Positions 10,807 to 21,055 of a DNA stretch of 64,000 bases are shown here, in pieces. The position numbers and the translations under genes are program-made. The notes under the pieces were generated by a model, which was not told where the DNA came from, searched no databases, and saw nothing but the letters and a program-made list of their open reading frames with translations. Numbering within the stretch: position 1 is the stretch's first letter; each line of letters begins with the position of its first letter. Source of the DNA: Camarhynchus parvulus (lineage: Eukaryota; Chordata; Aves; Passeriformes; Thraupidae); contig NC_044577.1 in the NCBI RefSeq assembly GCF_901933205.1, positions 434,001 through 498,000 of the forward strand, written 5' to 3'.

Positions 10807-13116
10807 GTTAGGGCTCTAAGGCTTCCTTGAGGACACAGAGTTGAAATCCCTTTCTGGCTGGTGACTGGCAGTTTTGTAAAACACACCTTAAAGGCCCCCA
10901 TGGCAGGTACTGTGCCAGTCCTTGAAATATGTCCAACCTTTTTATGGCTTTACAGTCCAATTTTCTTATTGCCAAGAGCAATTCCAGTTTGCCTCGCTGT
11001 GTTCACATCAAACAGGCAAAATGGGCCATATAAAACGTAAATCCTAAAGGAAATGGAGCTCTTCCTTCACACTGGGTTAAAGAACCACTGTGATGTTGGG
11101 AGCAGCACCTGGAAAGGGGTTTCCCAAAAGTTTGCTGGCCTTTGTCAAGGTAACCTGCAGGTACTTCTTTAAAGGGTTTGATGGTGTTATAAACCAGATA
11201 AATATATAATAAACAACCTGAAACCTCCTGGAGTCTGAGGTGCCAGTTGCTCCTTCCTTGCCTTTCTTGCTTGTCAGCTTTAAAGACTGCAATATTTGCC
11301 TGAAGATTCTAGTTTTCATTAAAGGGTGATGCTGGTTATGAGAAATGTAACCCTGTTCAGAGGGTGGAGCAGAGGAACTCACAGGTTTGTGGTGACTTTC
11401 TTGGTTTCCTATCCTGGCTGTGGATGCGGCTGGAAAATGTTAATTGTGCTTTTAAACTGGAAACGGTGGCACCCCTGTGAATATAAAACTAAATATTTAT
11501 TTCAGCTTCCTGTGGGGATTCCTGCCCCTTCAGTTATCAGCAGTCTGGGACTTGGGAGTCTCAGCAGCTTTGGCAGAGGAGCCAGGGCTGAGCAGAGTGC
11601 CCAGGAGTGCCCTGTGAGCATCCCTGAGGGATGATCACAGCAGCAGAGGGATGCTGTCAGTGGTTACAGGTTTTCCCAACTAATAAAAGTAAATTATATT
11701 GCACTTTAAAGGCAAAGTTCTGAGTTCTTGCTTTGTTTGGTGCATTATCCTTCATGCTTGTATGTAAAATTTGGATTTAGGTGAAGATCCTTTGAGTAAG
11801 ATACACAAGACATGTTTATTGGCTATAGGAAAACAGGCCCTTTAAAAGGAGAAATGGCAGAGTGGCACCACACACTGGGGTTTGGATGAGATGCCCTTTC
11901 CAAGCCAAACCACTCTGGGATTCCATGATCCCCTGCAGTTCATTGGCACTGGGGTCTGGCTGCTTGGGAAGGAGCAGTGTTTTGGTGTCATTATTGGCAT
12001 TCAGTGCCAATGATACCCAATAACACCAATCATAATGATACCCAATGATACCAATAATTCAGTGCCAGGTAGGAGGGATAAAACATGCAGAGTTGTAAGC
12101 CTTGGAGCCTGTGGTGAGGTCCCCAAGCTTTTGTGGGCGAGGGTGTGCTGTGCCAATGAGCTGGGCACCAGCCAGGGTGTGGAGGGTGCTCCCTGAGCTC
12201 TGCCCACATTCCTGCCCTGTGGGCTGGGAAGCACAGCCTGGGAATGGGGGGCAGAGTTATGGGAGACAGGGGGACAGCAGTGACACGGGATGTCCTCAGA
12301 CTAAACAGTGCTTCTGGAGGTGGGCAGTGTTGGAGCCAGTAACTGAGGCATGGAAAATGTAATAAACACGGAGTGGAAGTGGCTGCTCCAGAGAGAGTGC
12401 CTGGATGAGGCTCTGTGGAGGGGGACCCAGCCCTGGCTCACGCTGGGGCCAGCAGGTGATCCCAGGCAGCCTCTGGAGCAGGGCACAGCCCAGGGGAGCT
12501 CGGCCTGGCACCGTGTGGTGGCTCCTGGCTGGTTTGATGTGCTGGCAGAGGCTGTGCTGCAGCTGAGAGCGCACGGGCTGCTGTGATCTGTGCCCGTGTC
12601 ACTGTTCTGCAGCAGAGGGCTGAATGTCCACTCCACGGTGATGCAACGTGTTTGTGGAGACCTTGGGGCATGTTTCTGTCCCAGAGCATGCCAGAGGTCA
12701 GCACTGCCAAAGCCACGGGGGCAGTAGGTGGGAATGGCAGCGAGGTTAACACGGGGCACCACAGAGCAGCACGAAGCTTCTGGATCAAAGTGGCCCTTCC
12801 AGAAAAGGACTTGAGGAAATGGAAATGTCTCACCAGACAAAAGAACTGCACGAGCTGGGTGGCAGGCTTGCTTGAGCGTTCAGACCAAATTATTTTCTCT
12901 TGGTAATCAGATAGCATTCAATTAAAAAAAAAAAAAAGAGAGAGAACTAGGCTGACCTTAAACAATGTTTGTTCTTTAAAAAAAAGTCAATATTCTTTTT
13001 CCAAGTTAATGAAAGTAATTAACAGTGATTGATGACACATGTACTCAGCTATTTTATGCTGGGAGACCAGATGGGTTAGGCACAGCTAGTGACCAGTAAT
13101 TCTGATTCCTTGTCAG
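10807..13116. other. Non-coding stretch
   Basis: About 2.3 kb of unique sequence. Small local repeats of 'aatgatacccaat' lie at about 11995-12062, beside a short inverted repeat ATTGGCA/TGCCAAT. An A-run sits at 12923-12937. Nothing else is recognised. Confidence 0.5.
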
Positions 13117-13171
13117 AAGGAACAAGAAGTTCAGATGTGGCTGGAACAGCTCAAGTACGTGAAGAGAAAAG
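13117..13171 (+). CDS. Candidate 55-nt exon
   Basis: The acceptor TTCTGATTCCTTGTCAG ends at 13116; the donor AAAAG|GTAAAT at 13171/13172 is near consensus and nearly identical to that of the 648-706 candidate. Two frames are open. The frame starting at the first base reads KEQEVQMWLEQLKYVKRK, which looks like a coiled-coil helix. The frame starting after two bases reads GTRSSDVAGTAQVREEK and is the one in phase with 648-706. I cannot decide between them from sequence alone. By composition the helix reading is more natural; by phase the second is. The gene is not recognised. Confidence 0.33.
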
Positions 13172-13327
13172 GTAAATGTTTTTCTCTCTGCCTTTGCCTA
13201 CCTGAGGAGCTGAAAAACAACCCCAGGTAAAGAATTGCTTTCAGCCAGTGAGGTGAGCTCCCTATCTGCTGGCCACACAGCCTGTTCCTGGCACTGAAAA
13301 TGTTGTTGGGGGGATTCTGGTTAAAAA

Positions 13328-13435
13328 TAACGTGGAATTATAGAATTACAGAAGGGTTTGGGTCAGAAGGGACCTGAAAGACCATCTAGTTCCACCCCCC
13401 TTCCATGGTTCAGGTTCCAACCTGGCCTCGAATAT
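13328..13435 (-). mobile_element. CR1 LINE 3' fragment
   Basis: Antisense CR1 end: 'gaattatagaattacagaaggg' is the degenerate terminal repeat, followed by 'ggtcagaagggacctgaaagaccatctagttccacccc' and 'ggttccaacctggcct'. It is short and diverged. Confidence 0.85.
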
Positions 13436-14985
13436 TCCATTTTTAATCACTTCTCAGTCAAGCATGTAAAAGGAGTTTTGATTTTTCTGCTCCTGAGTAG
13501 TGTGTGCAGTGAGGGTGATCTGCAAGGCAGGGATGAAGAAGCAGGATAAACTCCCAGTCTGCATTCACCTTCTGTCGAGCACTACTTCCAGCTATCTGAC
13601 TTGGACTCCTTCAAACGTGGAAACAGTAGGATGGAGCAAAGACTTGGAATGGGGAGAGGAGAGGGCCTCAGCAAAAGCCAAGGCAGTGGATTTTTATAGG
13701 TGGCTCTGCCCAATTGGTGCTGCCTCCTGCGAGGCTCCGGTAGCAGCTGGAACCGGCTCCCGAGGCAGACTTTTATCCTTTCTCCCTCCCACGCGGATCC
13801 ATCTGTGAGACTGCTTGTTCTTGCTGCTCTTGCTGAGAAACTGGATTGAGCTCAGAAGCATCCTGCTCTTTCAGACCCTCTGCCAGAGTCTTGCTAGTCA
13901 AGGAGGGCTCTGTATTCCTGCACATTCGCACAGTCCCAGGTTCCAAACAGGCGGTTCTGAATCTGCAGCTCTTCCTGCTCAACTCCGAAAAAAATCATTC
14001 TCAAGCTGTTGGTCACTTTAACCTGGGGCTCCCATGGGGTGAACATGAGGTGGCATTTCCAGATTTGCTCAGGATCTTTTGTTCAGAGTTGTGGGTAACA
14101 CTTGGGAGGGTTTAGGTTCACTCCTCGTGCACTTGGTTGTTCCCAAAGTGGTTTTGCTTCTCTCTGTGTTTGGGATGCCTGCAGTGGTTTAGACATCAAT
14201 TCTTGTCGAGGTCTAAAAGCTGCTGAGAGATCTGCCCAGTGGTATTGCTGTGAAATCTGTGGAAGCAGAAATCGTGTGGATATTCCTGTGTGTTCCTAGC
14301 AAGGAAGGAGAAAGGGCACAAAGCTTTGGTGGTTTTGGGTGTCCACCAGATTATTTTTCTTTCTAGGCTGTGCAGGCACCTTCAGTTTTCAGAGCAGCTG
14401 CAAGTGCTGGTCAGGGTGGTGATTTGCAAAAGTGTCTGTGCAAGGTACCATGAGGGATTTCCTCAGTTTGAAACTTCTTGAGGAAAATACTGCCAGGGCC
14501 ACACTCAATAATGTCAGTTTTGTGTTAATTTGACATAGAAGTGGGCAAAGGGTGTTTTCACTTTCACTGAGATACCATGTTTTCAGTTTGGGCTGGTGTC
14601 TCAGTGCTTGGACTTCCACCAGAGCTCAGTCTGAGCACCTGACTTTGAGACAGAACTGAAAAGAGCTTGGGAAAAGCAGCTTTACTCAGGGAATCTGTGT
14701 GATTCCCTGGAAATCAGCTGTGGAGCGTTCCATGACTATAAGAAGCAAAAGGCTGGGAAACTGTAGAAAGCATTTTCCTTGATTATTTTTGTGGACAATT
14801 TCTGTTACATGTAATTAGATTAATTATTTCCACCTAGGTTTTCCACGCTTCCATAGCTGCGGATTTGTTCCGATGTTAATAAAGCAGCTCATAATTAGTT
14901 AATAGTGTCTTGCCATTTGTGGCTGTTCATTTTGTTTCTGACGGTGACTCCAGTGCAGGTATAGCACTGCTTATATTGCAGGGAC
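13436..14985. other. Non-coding stretch with AT-rich 3' part
   Basis: Unique sequence. The segment about 14780-14915 is AT-rich with three TAATTA-type homeodomain cores (near 14812, 14820 and 14892) and resembles a conserved non-coding element in style. The rest shows nothing I can name. Confidence 0.45.
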
Positions 14986-15229
14986 TTGTTTGGGGAACAG
15001 TGTCATTTGTGGAATAGTTTGCTCGGAAGTGGCAGGGTTGCTCGTGAAGTGGGTTGTCATGAAAGTGGATTTGATTGGCAGGGTTGTTTCTGGAACAGTG
15101 TCAGGGTTGCTCGTGGAACAGTGGCAGGGTTGCTCGTGGAACAGTGGCAGGATTGCTCGTGGAACAGTGGCAGGATTGCTCGTGGAATAGTGGCAGGATT
15201 GCTTATGGAATAGTGGCAGGATTGCTCCC
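14986..15229. repeat. 23-bp minisatellite
   Basis: Tandem copies of a 23-bp unit with core GTGGCAGGGTTGCTCGTGG. Clear units start at 15075, 15098, 15121, 15144, 15167, 15190 and 15213 (partial); more decayed copies reach back to about 14990. Because 23 is not a multiple of 3 the array cycles through all frames, which explains the overlapping open frames (for example 'LLVEQWQDCSW') on both strands. It is not coding. Confidence 0.93.
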
Positions 15230-17184
15230 AGGGGCTGTCCAGGAAGGCACTGCAGCTCCTGGGTGAACTGGGGAAGTTTGCAGCAGGCGTTGCTGGAATC
15301 ACACACACTAAAATTGACCATGTAGGACCAATGTGCCCAGAGCTGGGATCCCTGCTGGTGTCACCACACAGAACCTGTCAGGAGGTCGCAGTGTTTGGTG
15401 TGAGCTGGAGAGTGGAAGTTCCAGGGAGAGGCAGAAGCACAGTGTTTGTTCAGCTCTGGGCTGTCATGTGAGAGCCTCTTGTGATGGCTGCCTGGGAAAA
15501 GTCAGCATTTGCTAAACAAATGCACTGGGGCTGATTCCTTGAAGTGCTGCCGTGTTCCTGAGGTGCTCTGGGTGTTTGAATCACCGTGCTGAGCGTTTGA
15601 TCTCAGATGCAGGCACCTCTGTGCTGCTGCTGCTGCTGCTGCAGGGAAACCGTGTGTTTGGCCAAGATGGGATGTCCTGGCAGAGAGGGCTGGACTGGTC
15701 AGTCTGGATCCTCCTTGCCAGGGCATGTTTGTACCTGGTGTTCCCTTGGAGAGGAGATCTTGGTAACAGCTCCTCTCGCTTGGGTTTCCTCTTTAATTGT
15801 CATTACACAGCTCTAACTGCAGTGAAGGCTTCAGTGCTCACACTGCTTGTGCTCCCTGTCCCCCTTCCATGAGGATTCCTGAGTTTTGTGTCCGCACTTC
15901 CACTTGCCAGTATTTCCCTTCGCTTGCTGAGTGCAGGTGTGGAAACTGGAAAGAATCTGATATGTGGTTTCAGTTAACAGAGCAAAATTTATATTTTGGG
16001 AGATGGGGCTGTCACGTCCGTGTGGGACAATGCAGGGCTGGGTTGGTTTGGTGACTGTAGGCTGGTGTTCAAATGAGATTTTAAGGTTTTTAAGGTCTTT
16101 AAAAGTTCTTCATTGCCACGTTCTCCAGCAGCATCCAAGAGGATGTACTTTGGGAGGCCTTTCACAACAGGACATGCCCATGGTGACACTTCTCAAGCAG
16201 TGACTTGTCTCGTGGGTTTCCTGGCCTCCTACACTTGGTGTTTGTCCTCTTCCATAAGAAATTTGTCCATTTGCTTTTGGAATTCAGGAAAACTTTTGGT
16301 TTTTCCAGCACCCCCAGTCAGTTTCTCAGTGCAGGTAAAGAGGAGCAGGTAATGCAGAGAGCACACTTCAAATTGTGCTTTTTCCAAATTGTGGACCCTT
16401 TCCTTCCTCCTGGGTCCGCTCAGCTTCTCACCCAGAAAAAGCAGAGGAAAAAGTTCTAGCTCACACAGAAATAGATGGAAAGCTGAATGATTTGTCTGTG
16501 TTAATCATGATTCTGCATCACTGTGATATCTTTAAGTCACCTCTGTCTGGGCTGCAGGTTTATTATAATCCGCTTCACCTTCATGAGAAGTTTGTACCAC
16601 ACCTCTGATGGTTTTCTTGCTCTTTTGAAACTGTTACACTGCTACTTTGAAAAGGAAGGGGAGTGTCCAGATCTGACAAAATCCACGTGGTTTTGGCGGA
16701 ACTGGGCTAACACAGCAGCAAATTCGCTTCTTTATTGTTATTTTTCATTATTCCGTGGTAATCCAGTTGCTCTTCTGGCCACAGCTGAGCATTAAGCTGA
16801 CAGTAGATTTTACAGTGTCACCTGCTGTTCTCACAGTGTGTGTTCAGAGACAGAAAACTGCTTAGAGACTCCAAACTCTTTGAGGAGGGTGTCTGAGGGT
16901 GTTTGAAGTTTGCAAATGCATTTCCTGGAAGAGGTGTGAGTATTGCTGGAAGAGCAGCTCTTGTGGGCCGTGCTTGTGCACCCTGCCCTCCTGGGGCAGA
17001 TCCCAGTGCAGCTGTGTTCTGCTGGAGAAGCAGGGGTTGAGGGGATGCTGTCTCAGGGCTCTGGGGGTCCTGGGGGCTGCTGCCACTCCTTTTGTCACCT
17101 TGCAAAGTGGTGGCTGGGAGATGGAGGTCCCTGGAGGGGAGGTGAGCTCGGGAGGCTGTTCCACACTGGCTCTGCTCTAAATAA
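15230..17184. other. Non-coding stretch
   Basis: About 2 kb of unique sequence with a short (GCT)6 run at 15623-15641. A good donor (TGCAG|GTAAAG at about 16335) has only doubtful acceptors upstream. Nothing is callable. Confidence 0.5.
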
Positions 17185-17250
17185 AGCAGCCTGGCTTGGT
17201 GGAAGGTGTCCGTGCCCATGCCAGGGGTTGGGAGTGAGGTGGGCTTTGAG
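17185..17250 (+). mobile_element. Possible very short CR1 remnant
   Basis: The phrase 'ggtggaaggtgtccgtgcccatgccaggggttggga' followed by 'gaggctccctg' matches the sense CR1 tail region, but only about 65 bp remain. Confidence 0.5.
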
Positions 17251-18010
17251 GCTCCCTGTGGTCACAGTGAATTGTTTCCAGGCACTTCTGAGCCTCTTCC
17301 TTCCCTGCTCTTTCCGTGTGTGGCTCCTGTATTGGCAGTATTTCATAAACAAACCCTGAGAAGCAGAGGCAGCTTTCCCCAGCTCTGGTTAAAGTGCAGG
17401 ATCTGTTGTCAGAGGAGAGCTTGAATCGATGGAGCTCTGAGAGAGGCTGTGCCTCCCTTCAGCTCGGTGTGTTTGTGTAAACCCAGAGCTGTTTGCCTCT
17501 AAATCCAGCCAGGGAGGTAATTTTGGGGGAAAAATAACCATCCCATTGGAATTGATGTGTGCCAGGCAGGAGGATCAGCGGTGACGCCTTTTGGAAGGGG
17601 GTGGTGGTGGTGCTTCCATGGGGGCAGCACCCATGGTGGTGGCTGGAGAGCTTGTGGAGAGCAAACCCCAGGGTGCTGGGTGCTGCTGGAGCAGAGGCAG
17701 GATGTGGAAAGCCTTGCAGCATGCCTTTGTTCCACCGAGGGATGCTGGCAGCAGTGCTGCTGTGTCAGAGAGAGCCGGGCACCAGAGCTCCTGCTCCCCA
17801 GTAACCCGGCTGAGTCAGCCTGAAAGCCCAGCCCCAGGCCAAGATTCTTATCAGGGCTGGAGAGCAATGAAAGCTCTGAAAAATGGAGCTCTGTAAATAA
17901 AGTTCTCTGGTGGCCCTCATTAGTGGTTGCTGCACATCTGGACTTGTGGCGGCGCAGAGGCACATCTGGAAGGGGCTGGGAGGAGGAAGGTGAATGTTCA
18001 TGCTGCCACA
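17251..18010. other. Non-coding stretch, nothing recognised
   Basis: About 760 bp without a recognised repeat or exon. Frames on both strands are open by composition only. Confidence 0.5.
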
Positions 18011-18425
18011 GTCACAGAACCATAAGGGGTTGGAAGGGACCTTAAAGATCACCTTGTTCCACCCCCTGCACCTTCCACTATCCCAGATTGCTCCAAGCCC
18101 CATCCAGCCTGGTCTTGAGCAGTGCCAGGGATGCATCCACAAGCTCCCCGGGCAACCTGTGCCAGTGTCTCACCACCCTCACAATAAAACATTCTTCCTA
18201 ATACCTAAACTCCCACTCTTTCCAGTGTGAGCCCATTATTCCTTGACCCTTCACTGCAGTTCCTGATGCAGAGTCCCTCTTTGGGCTCCTCAGAGCCCCT
18301 TCAGATAATGGAACTTTGCTTTGAGGTAACCAAGCATGCAACCTTCTCTTCTCCAGGCTGGGCAGCCCCAGCTCACTCAGTCTGTCTTTGACAGTAGGGG
18401 AGCTGCTCCAGGCCTCCTATCAACA
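18011..18425 (-). mobile_element. CR1 LINE 3' fragment, about 415 bp
   Basis: Antisense CR1 of good length: 'cacagaaccataaggggttggaagggaccttaaagatcac', 'gggcaacctgtgccagtgtctcaccaccctcacaataaa', 'ttccttgacccttcactgcag', and 'tccaggctgggcagccccagctcactcagtctgtctttg'. Confidence 0.95.
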
Positions 18426-19654
18426 AATCAATCTTGGGGCAGAACTGTAAAAAAAAAAAAAAAAGAAAAAAGCTTTGCCAGGCTTGGTGGTTTGCTGAGG
18501 TTCCCAGGCAGGGAGAAACGAGGTGCTTTGGCAGGGGCTGCAGCGCCTCAGTCTGTCCTGCAGGAACAGAGGCTCGTCTGGGGCTGTGACAAGGAGGTGA
18601 CGGCACTCTGAGGCCGTGGCCACCCTCTGATCCAGGGATGTGATGAGGGTACAGCTGCTGATGCACCAGCCCCCATGGTTTTAGGGAGCCTGTGCTCTCA
18701 GGTGTGCCCTGCTAGAAGCAGCAGGCTGAAACAAACTGGCATTAAATGGCTCCTTGTGCTGCTGTTCCTGGGATTTTTAAAAATCCAGCAGTGACCAGAC
18801 TCTGCAAACTCTCCTGCAGGGCAGGAAGCTTGATGATGCCAGTGCTGGTTAAGTGCTGTTTGCCAAGCCAGTTCTGCTGGGCACTTGCTGTGGTGCCACC
18901 CCTGCCCTGTCCGTGGCCGCTCTCCCGAGCCCTTCCTTTGCTCCGTGCCCAGGGATGTGCCAGCCCTGGCACGGTCCCCGTGGCCCTGCCAGCCCTGGCA
19001 CGGTCCCTGTGGCCCTGCTTGCTGTCTGCCAGGCCAGCTCCCGTGGCCAGCAGGTGATCCTGGGGCTGGTGGCACGCTCTGCCTGGCTGTGCCCATCTCT
19101 GCTCCAGCCGGAGCCTGAGGTGCACCCCAAAAATCCAGCTCAGAACCTTTTGGTGCACCCCAAAATGCAGCAGGGAGCCTTGCTGTGCCCCGTCTGGCCC
19201 AGGCAGGGCTCTGGGGTGCCTCCTGTGTGCGGGGTGGCAGCGGGAGGTGGCCCTGAGCCAGTCCCTGCCCGTGCCTCTGGAACGATGCTCGGGCTGGACT
19301 CGCTGTTCCTCGGGACAGAGGTGATCGCCCTTGTCCTGGGAGGCACTGGAGCACAAGTTAAACAAACTCGGGGTTGTTTTTCCTTTTAATCTTATTTTTT
19401 TTTTCCTAAACGAGATAATTTGCTTGGAAAAGCCTCTAGACCTCCTGATACCCGAGGCACAGGCAGAGAATGCGTTTTACTTCTTTTAATTTAAGGGGTG
19501 TTTTGCTTGAGATGGTGGCAAAAGGACAAAGGTACAGAAGTTTTACAGGTGGAGGCCTGGCATTGGTCTGCATGGAGATCAGTGCAAGGCCCACCTGAAA
19601 ATTACACTTTTGGGGGAGGTAATTTAAGACAGGGCTGCTGTGTCCTGGAGAGAA
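18426..19654. other. GC-rich non-coding pocket
   Basis: 18880-19330 is GC-rich and open in several frames on both strands (218 codons on minus, 178 on plus), a typical effect of few A/T-rich stop codons. A 29-bp direct repeat (TGCCAGCCCTGGCACGGTCC and following) occurs twice at about 18959-19017. An A-run lies at 18449-18463. No protein family, signal or splice structure supports a gene. Confidence 0.5.
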
Positions 19655-19790
19655 TCATGGAATCACAGAGTGATTGGAAGGGACCTTAAAACCCATCTCA
19701 TCCCACCCCCTGCCATGGGCAGGGACACCTCCCACTGTCCCAGGCTGCTCCAAACTCCTGGTCTTGAACCCTTCCAGGGGTGGGGCAGAA
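19655..19790 (-). mobile_element. CR1 LINE 3' fragment
   Basis: Antisense CR1: 'aatcatggaatcacagagtgattggaagggaccttaaaacccatc', 'ccatgggcagggacacctcccactgtcccaggctgctcc', 'cttgaacccttccaggggtggggcag'. Confidence 0.94.
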
Positions 19791-20149
19791 GTAGGAATGG
19801 ATTAAACTGGTGGTGCTGTTGAATGGTTTTGGTGCTATTCGTTCAGTCCAGTCTCTTTGGGAAACTTTCACTGTTCATTCTTGTGCTGGGAAAATGAGGA
19901 CAGGGAGATCTGGTAACTCCACTCCAAATCCTTCTTGTCTACAGCTGAGATGGCTTATGCTCCAACAGTACCTGCTGGTTTTAATGAAAATAAATTATGT
20001 TAGTATCTTGCTAATGCCTGGTCTAAGCTGACCCAGCTCTGTTTAACAGGATGTGCTGATTAATGGGACTGGAACATCTTGAACATTGGGGATGGCAGAG
20101 ACCTGCAGGGATTGGAAATGACATTTAAGTGATTTTTCTCTCGAATTTG
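19791..20149. other. Non-coding stretch, nothing recognised
   Basis: About 360 bp of unique sequence after a CR1 copy. There is no supported feature. Confidence 0.5.
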
Positions 20150-20173
20150 ACGCGTAACATGGAACGCGTTCCA
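20150..20173. promoter_or_regulatory. Paired ACGCGT sites with 14-bp palindrome
   Basis: ACGCGT occurs at 20150-20155 and again at 20164-20169, 14 bp apart. The second lies in the perfect palindrome TGGAACGCGTTCCA (20160-20173). CpG-bearing sites are rare in this bird DNA, so two so close are notable. The palindrome could bind a dimeric factor. No gene start is seen beside it, so a regulatory role is only a guess. Confidence 0.25.
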
Positions 20174-20910
20174 GGCCTCTAAGAATGCAAGATGGGCAGA
20201 GAGGAACTTGGAGAGTGGTGGTGCTGAGACACTTGGGCTGCAGAGAAACAGCCAGTTAAAAGGGGTTTTTAATGAAGCACAGCAAGGAAGGGACTGTGTT
20301 CAGCAGGCATTTTCCTGCACATCAGGGAAGTAACTTTAGAAAGCCCATCCTGAGCCACTGTGCCGGTGCTGGAAGTCTCAGACCTGGTTTTGCTTCTTGG
20401 AAAGGAACACCCAAACGTGAGTGTGCTAAGAGCTCTTCCAGGAACAGCCAGCAGTGCCTGAAATGCCGTGGCACTGTGGCCACAGGGTCCTCGTGCAAGG
20501 CAGGAGCAGTGCCCATGCAGCTCCCATGGCAGCTCCAGCTGCCATCCCCCACCCCAGCGGTGCTGCAGGGCACCACTCCCTGGGAGCTGCTGCCAGAGCA
20601 GTTTGGGGTGAGCAGAGTCAGCTGGATCCGTGGGGAAGGGCTGCAGCTGGCTGCTGCCAGCAGGGTGACCTCACCCCGGCGCTGGGTGATGCCTGGCCGG
20701 GCAGGAGGAGCTCCCCTGGGTACCCAGGAGGGCTGGGCTGCTGGTTTCGTGGTGTTTTGTGGTGCAAAGAAGGGAAGTCACCTGTGGCAGTGGGATGCTC
20801 TGCGTGGAGGACACAGCTGGGGTCAGTCTGGGTCAGGGGTTGGCCGGGAGCTCGTGCCAGTGGCACAGCACAATCCCTGAGACAGCCTGCCTGTACAACT
20901 GGGATGCTCA
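20174..20910. other. Non-coding stretch
   Basis: About 740 bp, GC-rich from 20440 on. It carries a 202-codon + frame and overlapping frames on both strands, none resembling a known protein. Confidence 0.5.
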
Positions 20911-21055
20911 GGAATCCCAGAATGGTTTGGGTGAAAAGGAACCTCCAAGCCTGTCCCATTCCACCCCTGCCATGGGTAGGGACACCTTCCACTATCCCAG
21001 GTTTCTCCAAGGCTGGTGCAACCTGACCTTGGACGCTTCCAAGGATGGGAAATGC
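20911..21055 (-). mobile_element. CR1 LINE 3' fragment
   Basis: Antisense CR1: 'ggaatcccagaatggtttgggtgaaaaggaacct', 'cctgccatgggtagggacaccttccactatcccagg', 'ccttggacgcttccaaggatggg'. Confidence 0.92.

Noticed and set aside
18698..19389. Overlapping frames of 218, 207 and 178 codons
   Set aside because: GC-rich segment open in several frames on both strands; no conserved motif, splice sites or start context.
20272..21026. 202- and 190-codon plus frames
   Set aside because: GC-rich; the 190-codon frame runs into an antisense CR1 copy and no protein is recognised.
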